15,836 nt of DNA from the NCBI GenBank assembly GCA_020426065.1, contig JAGQQT010000021.1:1-15836 (forward strand), written 5' to 3'. Shown here one piece after another: positions 6,329 through 13,511 of this stretch. Source of the DNA: Planctomycetaceae bacterium (GTDB taxonomy: Bacteria > Planctomycetota > Planctomycetia > Planctomycetales > Planctomycetaceae). Each line of letters begins with the position of its first letter. Position 1 is the stretch's first letter. Both the position numbers and the translations under genes were made by a program. Under the pieces are notes generated by a model, which did not search any database, was not told where the DNA came from, and saw nothing but the letters and a program-made list of their open reading frames with translations.

Positions 6329-8044
6329 ATGGGACTGACATCCGCAATGACAACTTCGTTGAACGGGCTTTCGCTCAACGAACAATCCATCGACGTGATC
6401 GGCAACAACATTGCCAACGCTGGCACCAACGGATTTAAAAGTTCATCCGTTCTGTTCCAGACCCAGTTGTCCAGAACGCTTTCGGTCGGTTCCCGTCCGA
6501 CAACGGATAACGGTGGAACCAACCCCAAGCAGATTGGACTGGGGGCTTCCTCGGCAGCAATTGTGAAAGACTTCACACAGGGATCGATTTCAAATTCCAC
6601 CAGTTCCTCGGATCTCGCCATTCAGGGTGACGGATTCTTCATCGTGAAGGGATCTGGGGCAGATGTTTATACCAGAGCCGGTAACTTCAATCTGAGCAGT
6701 GAAGACACGCTAGTCACTCCGGCCGGTTTCCGCCTGCAGGGTTATGGAGTCGATCAGGATTTCAACCTGGTTAGAACTCAACTCACCGATATTAACATTC
6801 CATTGGGAAGCCTCACCATCGCCCAGCAAACCCGAACGGTGACGGTTGATGGAGCCCTGTTTACGGGCGGAGAACTTGCCACAACTGGTTCCATCCTGAC
6901 AGCTGATGAGGCGCTGGTAGACACAGCCAGTGGTACTGTGGCAGGTGGAGATACCGCCACGGGTGCCACACTGCTGACTTCACTCTACAAGGAAGCTAAT
7001 GCAACTCCACTTTTCAGTATCAATCAGATCATTACCTTTACACCACAAAAGGGAGGGCAAGGACTGGCTTCTGAACCTCTGACTGTGACCGCGACAACTA
7101 CGCTGGATGACCTGTTGACTGTTATGCAGGACACGCTTGGGATTCAAAGCGGCGGAACAATTCCTACTCAGGGCGGTAACAATCCTGGAATCACAATCGA
7201 TGCCAATGGACTGATCCAGATCATTGGAAACCGCGGTACAGTCAACGACATCTCATTAACCTCGGGTGACTTCTCTGTCTTTGATGGAGTGTCCACAAAA
7301 AGTGCAAACCTGGGATTTACTCAGACTGCTTTTGCTGATGGAGAAAGTACACTCGTCGAGAAATTCGTTTACGACTCACTTGGACAGGAAGTTGATCTCA
7401 AGTTATCAGCTTATCTGGAAAGCCGGGATGCCACTTCATCAACTTTTCGTTACTTCCTGGAGAGTGATGGTGACAGTGACTCCAATGTAGCAGTAAGCAG
7501 TGGCACCATTGTCTTTGATGGAAATGGAAAGGTCACAACAGGTGGATTGCAGCAGTTTAATATTGACCGCAACGACACCGCTGCTATCAGCCCGATGCAA
7601 ATCCGAATTGATTTCAGTGCCCTTTCCGGAATATCAACGAACGATGCAGGAAGCGCATTGGGCATGGAACAGGACGGTTCCAGTCCTGGTTCACTTTCCA
7701 CATTTGTCATTGACGAATCCGGGGTCATCATCGGGAATTTCGACAACGGAAACAAACGGACATTGGGACAGCTTGCACTGGCTCGGTTTTCCAACCCGCA
7801 GGGGCTGCTGGACAACGGAAATACCACATTTCTGGAAGGAGTCAGTTCGGGATCGCCTTTTATCGTGACTCCCGGTAACTTCGGTTCGGGAACGGTCCGT
7901 TCGGGTGCGATTGAACTGTCCAATACCGACATCGGACGTAACCTGGTGGATCTGATCGTGGCTTCGACCAACTACCGGGGAAATGCCCGGGTGATCGACT
8001 CAGTCCAGCAACTCGTGGATGAACTCCTGATTCTGGGACGATAA
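6329..8044 (+). CDS. flgE: flagellar hook protein FlgE
   Basis: This is a 571-residue protein. The N-terminal rod/hook motif is at residues 7-40 (T-T-S-L-N-G-L, then I-G-N-N-I-A-N-A-G-T-N-G-F-K). The conserved G-D-G-F-F-I-V segment begins at 100 and is followed by Y-T-R-A-G-N-F and G-F-R-L-Q-G-Y-G. A Thr/Ser/Gly/Asp-rich variable centre (about 160-500) forms the outer D1-D2 domains, and a C-terminal D0 helix covers the last 40 residues (N-T-D-I-G-R-N-L-V-D-L-I, then R-V-I-D-S-V-Q-Q-L). FlgE polymerises into the hook joining basal body and filament. The length is in the upper range of the family, all in the surface-exposed centre. GGGGG at 6316-6320 is the likely ribosome site. It follows flgD, its scaffold, after a spacer with promoter-like features. 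Confidence 0.96.
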   Translation: MGLTSAMTTSLNGLSLNEQSIDVIGNNIANAGTNGFKSSSVLFQTQLSRTLSVGSRPTTDNGGTNPKQIGLGASSAAIVKDFTQGSISNSTSSSDLAIQGDGFFIVKGSGADVYTRAGNFNLSSEDTLVTPAGFRLQGYGVDQDFNLVRTQLTDINIPLGSLTIAQQTRTVTVDGALFTGGELATTGSILTADEALVDTASGTVAGGDTATGATLLTSLYKEANATPLFSINQIITFTPQKGGQGLASEPLTVTATTTLDDLLTVMQDTLGIQSGGTIPTQGGNNPGITIDANGLIQIIGNRGTVNDISLTSGDFSVFDGVSTKSANLGFTQTAFADGESTLVEKFVYDSLGQEVDLKLSAYLESRDATSSTFRYFLESDGDSDSNVAVSSGTIVFDGNGKVTTGGLQQFNIDRNDTAAISPMQIRIDFSALSGISTNDAGSALGMEQDGSSPGSLSTFVIDESGVIIGNFDNGNKRTLGQLALARFSNPQGLLDNGNTTFLEGVSSGSPFIVTPGNFGSGTVRSGAIELSNTDIGRNLVDLIVASTNYRGNARVIDSVQQLVDELLILGR

Positions 8045-8065
8045 TCCTGGGGTGAGTAGCGGGTG

Positions 8066-8075
8066 GACTGCAGTC
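8066..8075 (+). other. palindrome in the flgE-flbD spacer
   Basis: GACTGCAGTC is a perfect 10-base palindrome. Flanking bases GGG(T)GAGT (8050-8058 region) and ACTCCCC (8080-8086 region) could pair around it with one bulge, giving a larger imperfect stem. No T-run is present. Function is unknown and chance is possible. Confidence 0.3.
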
Positions 8076-8108
8076 TGAAACTCCCCGTCCGCCAGATGGA
8101 ATAGTGAG

Positions 8109-8306
8109 ATGATCAAGCTGACACGACTGAACGGTGAAAAATTTGTCCTGAATGCGGAACTGATCCGCTTTATTGAAAGCCGACCGGATACTTATATCAC
8201 CTTGACCTCGGATGATCGGGTGATTGTCAAGGAATCGGTCGATGAAGTGATTCAGCGGAGCCTGGATTATTCCCGGTCGCTGAGGCTGATTCCCGGCCTG
8301 CGGTAA
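8109..8306 (+). CDS. flbD: FlbD/SwrD family small flagellar protein
   Basis: This is a 65-residue protein: M-I-K-L-T-R-L-N-G-E-K-F-V-L-N, then L-I-R-F-I-E-S-R-P-D-T-Y-I-T-L, then V-K-E-S-V-D-E-V. That is the full-length pattern of the small FlbD family (SwrD in Bacillus), which directly follows flgE in Bacillus and spirochaetes. SwrD is reported to support stator power or torque; the biochemical role is poorly known. It must not be confused with the Caulobacter transcription factor also called FlbD. It is followed after 25 bases by motA, which suits a stator-related role. Confidence 0.9.
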   Translation: MIKLTRLNGEKFVLNAELIRFIESRPDTYITLTSDDRVIVKESVDEVIQRSLDYSRSLRLIPGLR

Positions 8307-8331
8307 GAAGGATAATCATTAAGGCTACAGG

Positions 8332-9111
8332 ATGGACAAGGCAACCATCGGAGGACTGGCATCAGGTTTCGGCCTGCTGGCGCTGGCTGTTTTGCTGGCA
8401 CCAGGTGGTTCGTTTGCAGCATTCTGGGATGCCGCATCCGCTGCCGTGGTCATTGGGGGTGCTATTGCTGCCACCTGCATCGCCTTTCCGTTCGGGGCAT
8501 TGTTTCTGATTCCGGGTGTGATCAAAAAGGTGTTCAACCCGGGACAAAGTGACTTGAAGCCGGTTATCCGCCAGCTGGTGGAATTTGCAGAAGTCGCCCG
8601 CCGCGATGGCATTCTCGCTCTGGAAGGAAAAACGGAAGAGATTACCGATCCCTTCATACTGCTGGGTGTGCAGATGGCCGTAGACGGCACCGATGCGGAA
8701 CTGATGGAAGCGGTACTCCGCACAGAAATGGAAGCCGTTTCATCCCGACACAAAACCGGAAAATCGCTGATGGACACGATGGGGCGTTATGCGCCTGCCT
8801 TCGGAATGATCGGGACCCTGATGGGTCTGATCATCATGCTGGGAAACATGGACGATCCAGCGGCCATTGGTCCTGGTATGGCGGTGGCGTTGATCACGAC
8901 TCTGTACGGGGCCATGGTTTCCAACATGATGTTTCTCCCTTTTGCCGACAAACTGGCCTATTACAGCAAACGGGAGCTGGAAGTGCGGGAAGTGATTGTC
9001 CGCGGAATCCTTTCGATTCAGGATGGAGACAATCCCCGCGTTCTGGAGCAGAAGCTCAATACGTTCCTGCCAGCCAACCAACGAAAAGCAGATGACAAGG
9101 AAGCTGCCTGA
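8332..9111 (+). CDS. motA: flagellar motor stator protein MotA
   Basis: This 259-residue protein has the MotA/TolQ/ExbB layout: two N-terminal membrane helices (about 5-26 and 36-60), a cytoplasmic loop, then two more helices (about 153-172 and 182-204). In the loop, R90/R91 and E98 lie in A-R-R-D-G-I-L-A-L-E, matching the charged residues of MotA that contact FliG. The conserved Y-A-P-A-F-G-M-I-G-T-L-M-G-L starts at 153, with the key proline at 155, and a second conserved proline is at 203 in F-L-P-F-A. MotA5MotB2 is the ion-driven rotor that turns the flagellar C-ring. AAGG and CAGG precede ATG. motB follows after 73 bases. Confidence 0.96.
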   Translation: MDKATIGGLASGFGLLALAVLLAPGGSFAAFWDAASAAVVIGGAIAATCIAFPFGALFLIPGVIKKVFNPGQSDLKPVIRQLVEFAEVARRDGILALEGKTEEITDPFILLGVQMAVDGTDAELMEAVLRTEMEAVSSRHKTGKSLMDTMGRYAPAFGMIGTLMGLIIMLGNMDDPAAIGPGMAVALITTLYGAMVSNMMFLPFADKLAYYSKRELEVREVIVRGILSIQDGDNPRVLEQKLNTFLPANQRKADDKEAA

Positions 9112-9136
9112 CAACAATCCCAGCCTGATCTGACAA

Positions 9137-9171
9137 CCTTTTGTGGAAAAGGAAGTTTGCCGGAAGGCGAA
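9137..9171 (+). other. two adjacent hairpins in the motA-motB spacer
   Basis: Hairpin 1 is CCTTTT (9137-9142), GTGG loop, AAAAGG (9147-9152), perfect over 6 bp. Hairpin 2 is TTTGCC (9156-9161), GGAA tetraloop, GGCGAA (9166-9171), 6 bp with one G-U pair. GGAA is a stable GNRA loop. They end 13 bases before the motB ATG. They may tune the ratio of MotA to MotB, which is unequal in the stator, or mark an mRNA cleavage site; both are inferences. Confidence 0.45.
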
Positions 9172-9184
9172 CTGTTGAGCGACG

Positions 9185-9889
9185 ATGGATGATGATGCTC
9201 CACCAGGCGTTCCCGAGTGGGTTGTGACCTACGGGGACATGATGTCTCTGCTGCTGACATTCTTCATCATGCTGGTTTCTCTGAGTGAGATGAAGCAGGA
9301 TGGTCAGATCCGGGCGATGCTGGATGCTCTCACGGAACGCTTCGGCTCCACCCCGGAATCCAACAGCGGGGTTCCCGGGAATTCGCTGCAGGAGAACAGT
9401 CCGTACAACTCTTTCCGCTCAAAAGGGATGCGGTCCGAAGAGGGGGTCAAGCATCGCAGCCAGGACGATAAAGGGCACGTCGGCTCCCAGAAAGCCGTCG
9501 ACCGGATCAATCATGGAGCGGTGGTCACAATCGGTGGCCCTGCCAACTTTGATCCCCATGGAGCAGAACTCACTGAACAGATGCAGCAGAATCTGGATAT
9601 CCTGGCCAATATTGTCAGGAATAAGCCAAATCTGATCTGTATTCGAGGGCACGCTTCCCCTGAACCCCTTCCACCGGACAGCCCCTTCGGCAGCCCCTTT
9701 GATCTCTCATTCGAGCGAGCCAAAAACGTCGCCCGTTATCTGATCGAAGAACAGAAGCTGGATAAAAACCGCATCCTCGTCAGTGCTTCTGGCGATACCG
9801 AACCGCGCATGCTGACCCGCGATTCCACCCGCCAACCCCTCAATCATCGGGTTGACGTATTTCTGATTGATGCGTATATAGAGCGCTGA
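9185..9889 (+). CDS. motB: flagellar motor stator protein MotB
   Basis: This is a 234-residue protein. A short cytoplasmic tail is followed by one membrane helix (about 12-33) with the ion-binding aspartate at D18 in T-Y-G-D-M-M-S-L-L-L, the essential carboxylate of MotB. A Ser/Gly-rich plug and linker region spans about 40-110. The OmpA-like peptidoglycan-binding domain (about 115-230) has I-R-G-H-A at 153-157, D173 and R178 in F-D-L-S-F-E-R-A-K, and N-H-R-V-D-V-F at 220-226. It has a Pro-rich insertion (P-E-P-L-P-P-D-S-P-F) in that domain. MotB anchors the stator to the cell wall and conducts ions. The start at 9185 is the first possible one, since TGA lies in frame at 9176-9178; the nearest good ribosome-like sequence is unusually far (GGAAGG at 9162-9167). 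Confidence 0.94.
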   Translation: MDDDAPPGVPEWVVTYGDMMSLLLTFFIMLVSLSEMKQDGQIRAMLDALTERFGSTPESNSGVPGNSLQENSPYNSFRSKGMRSEEGVKHRSQDDKGHVGSQKAVDRINHGAVVTIGGPANFDPHGAELTEQMQQNLDILANIVRNKPNLICIRGHASPEPLPPDSPFGSPFDLSFERAKNVARYLIEEQKLDKNRILVSASGDTEPRMLTRDSTRQPLNHRVDVFLIDAYIER

Positions 9890-9913
9890 GACTCGATATC
9901 TCCCTGAAAATCC

Positions 9914-9950
9914 CCTGTCCAGGAAAGACAGGAGATCCAGGAAAGCTGGA
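9914..9950 (+). other. tandem hairpins in the motB-fliL spacer
   Basis: CCTGTC (9914-9919) pairs with GACAGG (9927-9932) around CAGGAAA. TCCAG (9936-9940) pairs with CTGGA (9946-9950) around GAAAG. The two units share the direct repeat TCCAGGAAAG (9918-9927 and 9936-9945). No T-run follows. The rest of the 152-base spacer shows nothing else except the fliL ribosome site. Confidence 0.4.
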
Positions 9951-10031
9951 ATAATGCGTGCCCGTTCGCGCTGATTTTCCTGCTGATCGAGCTTACACAG
10001 GGTCATATTTGCATCTTCTCGTCATCAACAC

Positions 10032-10036
10032 GGAGG
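10032..10036 (+). promoter_or_regulatory. ribosome-binding site that sets the fliL start
   Basis: GGAGG lies five bases before the ATG at 10042. The frame is open back to an ATG-type start near 9958, but that start has no such site and would put unrelated residues in front of the FliL anchor. Confidence 0.8.
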
Positions 10037-10041
10037 TTGAA

Positions 10042-10608
10042 ATGGCGACGGAAACCGCTGAAGATAAAAAGGCAGACGCAGCTCCAGCAGCCGAAGCGAA
10101 CCCGGATGCGGGAAGCTCAAAAGGTTCCGGTTTCTGGATCAAATTCATTGCCATTGCTGGCTTATTGCTGGTCGTGATGATCGCCCAGTTTCTGATGCTG
10201 TATTTCCTGTTCGGGAAATCAGATCCGAGCGAAATCGATCCGAATGAGATCACGATCACCGACACCGAAACACTGGACGATACCCAGACCACGGAGATTG
10301 ACATTTCTCCGATGTTCAACTGCACGAACAGTCTTTCGCATTCCGGCCAGGCTATTCACATTTCGTTCAACCTGCATGTCGAAGTGCCTTCCCATCTGGA
10401 AGAGCAGTTCAATGAAGCGAAGAAAAACCATAAAAACAAAATCCGCCAGGCGGTCATCACAATTGTCCGCAGCTCGGCAATCGAGGAACTGAATGACCCC
10501 AATCTGAGTATGGTCAAGCGTCAAATCCGCGAAGAGATCAACAAAATTCTGGGGCAGAGTTATGTCACGACTGTGATCGTGACCGACTTCCGCAAAATGG
10601 AGCAATAA
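10042..10608 (+). CDS. fliL: flagellar basal body-associated protein FliL
   Basis: This is a 188-residue protein. It has an Ala/Glu/Lys/Asp-rich cytoplasmic tail (1-30), one membrane helix (about 32-57, F-W-I-K-F-I-A-I-A-G-L-L-L-V), a Thr/Asp-rich linker, and a C-terminal periplasmic domain (about 80-188) with the alternating strand and helix pattern of FliL, ending I-V-T-D-F-R-K-M-E-Q. FliL forms a ring around the stator and affects torque and stator recruitment; its domain is stomatin-like. It follows motB, and in Bacillus and spirochaetes it is followed at once by fliM. Here the next gene is fliN. Confidence 0.88.
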   Translation: MATETAEDKKADAAPAAEANPDAGSSKGSGFWIKFIAIAGLLLVVMIAQFLMLYFLFGKSDPSEIDPNEITITDTETLDDTQTTEIDISPMFNCTNSLSHSGQAIHISFNLHVEVPSHLEEQFNEAKKNHKNKIRQAVITIVRSSAIEELNDPNLSMVKRQIREEINKILGQSYVTTVIVTDFRKMEQ

Positions 10609-10706
10609 CTCACGGCCCAACTGTTGGCCGACCACAGGAACTGTCCATACGGACAAAAATGGATGTGAATTCACCGTATCTTCCTTAAACCAACCAGGAG
10701 AACGCC
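10609..10706. other. fliL-fliN spacer where fliM would be expected
   Basis: These 98 bases hold no gene or fliM remnant that I can see. Two small dyads occur: CCAAC-T-GTTGG (10617-10627) and TGTCC-ATAC-GGACA (10642-10655). AGGAG at 10696-10700 is the fliN ribosome site, six bases before a GTG. Confidence 0.5.
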
Positions 10707-11306
10707 GTGGCTGGCAGTGATGATGATCTGCTTGATCCCAGTGAGATCGAGGCTCTGCTGGCAGGGGCAGGTGCCGGTGCACCATCACCACCCGCTTCCG
10801 CGAAGAAGAGCCAGGATGATCTCCTGGATCCAGATGATATCGAAGCACTTCTGGGTGGCGGTGGAGGCGGACAGAAAAGCAGTCCATCTCCCAAGCCGGC
10901 GCCTTCGGTCTCTTCAACGGAGAACCTGCTGAATGAAGCAGAAGCCAACCTGGCCGCTGCCATCGCCAATAATTTTGGTCAGCAATCGGGTCCCAAGAAA
11001 GATACTTCCGGGGCAACACCATTTGCGTTGAATGATCTTAAGCAGGTTCTGGGGGGAACCGAACGCAGTGAATTGAGTCTGCTGCAGGATGTCGAACTGG
11101 ATCTCAGAATTGAACTGGGCCGAACCCGACTTGAGATTGAGGAAGTGGTTTCATTGAGATCGGGAAGTGTTGTTCCTCTCGACAAACTCGCTGGTGATCC
11201 GGTGGATATTCTGGTTAATGGAAAGCTGATCGCCCGAGGGGAAGTCCTCGTGCTCAACGATAACTTTTGTGTGCGTGTCGCGGAAATTGTTTCGCTTCAC
11301 AAATAG
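10707..11306 (+). CDS. fliN: flagellar switch protein FliN with two FliM-like N-terminal motifs
   Basis: This 199-residue protein has a GTG start. The C-terminal SpoA domain (about 120-198) is typical FliN: L-L-Q-D-V-E-L-D-L-R-I-E-L-G, L-R-S-G-S-V-V-P-L-D-K and V-N-G-K-L-I-A-R-G-E-V. FliN forms the lower C-ring and docks FliH and export substrates. The N-terminus is unusual. D-D-D-L-L-D-P-S-E-I-E-A-L-L (5-18) and D-D-L-L-D-P-D-D-I-E-A-L-L (37-49) are two copies of a motif very like the FliM N-terminal S-Q-D-E-I-D-A-L-L, which binds phosphorylated CheY. Ala/Gly/Pro/Ser-rich flexible linkers separate them from each other and from the SpoA domain. Ordinary FliN is about 80-140 residues, so this one is extended. 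FliM cannot be meant, because the FliM middle domain is absent. AGGAG at 10696-10700 supports the GTG. Confidence 0.92.
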   Translation: MAGSDDDLLDPSEIEALLAGAGAGAPSPPASAKKSQDDLLDPDDIEALLGGGGGGQKSSPSPKPAPSVSSTENLLNEAEANLAAAIANNFGQQSGPKKDTSGATPFALNDLKQVLGGTERSELSLLQDVELDLRIELGRTRLEIEEVVSLRSGSVVPLDKLAGDPVDILVNGKLIARGEVLVLNDNFCVRVAEIVSLHK

Positions 11307-11361
11307 TTCGCTGGCACACAGCGATCACTCTGACTCGGCCAGAGCCGGGTCGAGCGGGATG

Positions 11362-11385
11362 GTTTCAGCCTGGGGAAGCTGAAAC
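11362..11385 (+). other. 8-bp hairpin in the fliO leader
   Basis: GTTTCAGC (11362-11369) and GCTGAAAC (11378-11385) are perfect inverted repeats around CTGGGGAA. It ends 20 bases before the fliO ATG and no T-run follows. The loop shares CTGGGGA with the flgE leader hairpin (6274-6299). Confidence 0.5.
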
Positions 11386-11405
11386 TGCAGAACGGGGGAC
11401 AGGGA

Positions 11406-12238
11406 ATGCATGACATTTGCAGTCAACAGAGGTTGATATGGCAATGGATTCTGTCTTTAGGCGGAATGCTGTTGGCCCTCTCACCTTGCATGGCAGAGGA
11501 ACCCATTTTGCCTCCCAGGCAGGCGCTCTGGGATCAGCCACAGTCTTCCGGTCAACAGATGACTCCTCAATCCATGCCACCTTCAGCACTCAGCCAAGTC
11601 AATCCAACGGAGAAATCTCGTGGTATTTCTTACCCAGAGACAGAGCCCGGAACTGATTCTGCCGGCAAAGGTCTGCCGCTGAAAAAACCAACCGGGCGGT
11701 TTGCCAGACTGGGCATGGAAGGAGAAGCGGGGCAGGAAACACGTTCGCCCACCAGTTCCACAACAGTTTACGTGACACTGCTTGGCGTGATTGCCCTGAT
11801 TGCCATCACGGCGACATTTGTCCGACGCAGCTTTCCCTATGCCACGCAGTCATTGAATCCACAGGTTCTGGACATTCTCGGCAGGAAATCCCTGGATCAG
11901 CGAAACAGTATTGTCCTGGTCAGAGTGGGTGAACGGGTCCTTGTCCTTGGTTCGAGCCTGGAGGGAATGCGGACTCTCGCAGAAATTGTAGAGCCACTTG
12001 AGCGGGATCATCTCATTTCCCTCTGCCGCACCCAGGAAGAATCCCCGGATCTGGCAGGTACATTCCGCATGCTGCTCTCTCGCAAGGGACGCAGCGAAGA
12101 CCGGGTTGACCTGGATCGTCAACATCGGACGCGAGCCCAACAACAGCGGGCCACACACTCTCTGGAACCATCTGCCTTTTCACAGGATGATCTCGAAGAA
12201 CTGGAACGGACTCTGGCCGCAGTCAGGGGGCCTCGGGA

Positions 12239-12242
<4 letters not shown>
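11406..12242 (+). CDS. fliO: flagellar biosynthetic protein FliO
   Basis: This is a 278-residue protein. An N-terminal hydrophobic stretch (10-27) ending P-C-M-A-E-E looks like a cleavable signal peptide. A Pro/Ser/Gln-rich periplasmic part (31-118) follows, then one membrane helix (about 120-139). The FliO domain (about 145-200) reads [21 protein letters not shown], then L-V-L-G-S, then L-A-E-I-V-E-P. FliO is a scaffold for FliP assembly in the export gate. The protein is longer than many FliO, with an extra Arg/Gln/Glu-rich cytoplasmic tail (about 205-278). The call rests on the short conserved domain plus the position directly before fliP. GGGGGA upstream is a possible ribosome site. Its TGA overlaps the fliP ATG (ATGA), so the two are translationally coupled. 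Confidence 0.85.
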
Positions 12243-13156
<914 letters not shown>

Positions 13157-13205
13157 TGATGTTTCAATTGAAATCAGGATCGTACGCGCTCTGGAGCAGA
13201 TGGAT

Positions 13206-13472
13206 ATGAATGCAGATCTGGCAGTTGAAATCACAACACACGCAGTGCTGATCGCTCTGACGGTTGGTGCACCTGTGATGCTGGTGGCAATGGCCGTTGG
13301 TCTGATCATCAGCCTGTTTCAGGCCGTTACCCAGCTGCAGGATCAGACCCTCAGCTTTGTCCCCAAAATCATTGCCATGGTTGGAACGGTCCTGATTCTG
13401 TTGCCTTGGATCTTTGGGATGGTAATCGATTACACGATCGAATTGTGGCAATCCATCCCTTATAACCTTTGA
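13206..13472 (+). CDS. fliQ: flagellar export gate protein FliQ
   Basis: This 88-residue protein has two membrane helices. Conserved features are G-A-P at 21-23, V-G-L-I-I-S-L-F-Q-A-V-T-Q-L-Q-D-Q-T-L (31-49) and F-V-P-K-I-I (51-56). FliQ packs around FliP and FliR in the export gate. The start at 13206 gives an N-terminus that lines up residue for residue with Escherichia coli FliQ and lies nine bases after GGAG (13193-13196). An in-frame ATG at 13200 would add two residues. The frame is open further back into fliP, but that part is not FliQ-like. The 49-base spacer after fliP contains the palindrome TTTCAATTGAAA (13162-13173). Confidence 0.95.
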   Translation: MNADLAVEITTHAVLIALTVGAPVMLVAMAVGLIISLFQAVTQLQDQTLSFVPKIIAMVGTVLILLPWIFGMVIDYTIELWQSIPYNL

Positions 13473-13490
13473 CGAATTGCTGGCAGCGTC

Positions 13491-13504
13491 GGGCCGGAAG
13501 GCCC
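13491..13504 (+). promoter_or_regulatory. hairpin enclosing the fliR ribosome-binding site
   Basis: GGGCC (13491-13495), GGAA loop (13496-13499) and GGCCC (13500-13504) form a perfect GC stem with a GNRA loop. The only ribosome-site-like sequence for fliR, GGAAGG (13496-13501), lies in the loop and right arm, ten bases before the fliR ATG. Folding would partly hide it, so fliR translation may depend on ribosomes leaving fliQ and opening the stem. Confidence 0.5.
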
Positions 13505-13511
13505 CGGATTC

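Noticed and set aside
7450..7971. Minus-strand open frame opposite flgE
   Set aside because: Ser/Pro-rich shadow of the hook protein gene with no domain or ribosome site.
9958..10041. Longer fliL start
   Set aside because: The extra 28 residues are unlike FliL and the strong GGAGG lies at the later ATG.
10911..10952. Possible third FliM-like motif in FliN (E-N-L-L-N-E-A-E-A-N-L)
   Set aside because: It lacks the D-P-x-E-I pattern and the double Leu at the right spacing; similarity is too weak.
10219..11022. Long open frame on the minus strand (267 codons) across fliL and fliN
   Set aside because: It lies opposite two well-supported genes, shows His/Pro/Arg-rich shadow composition and has no recognisable domain.
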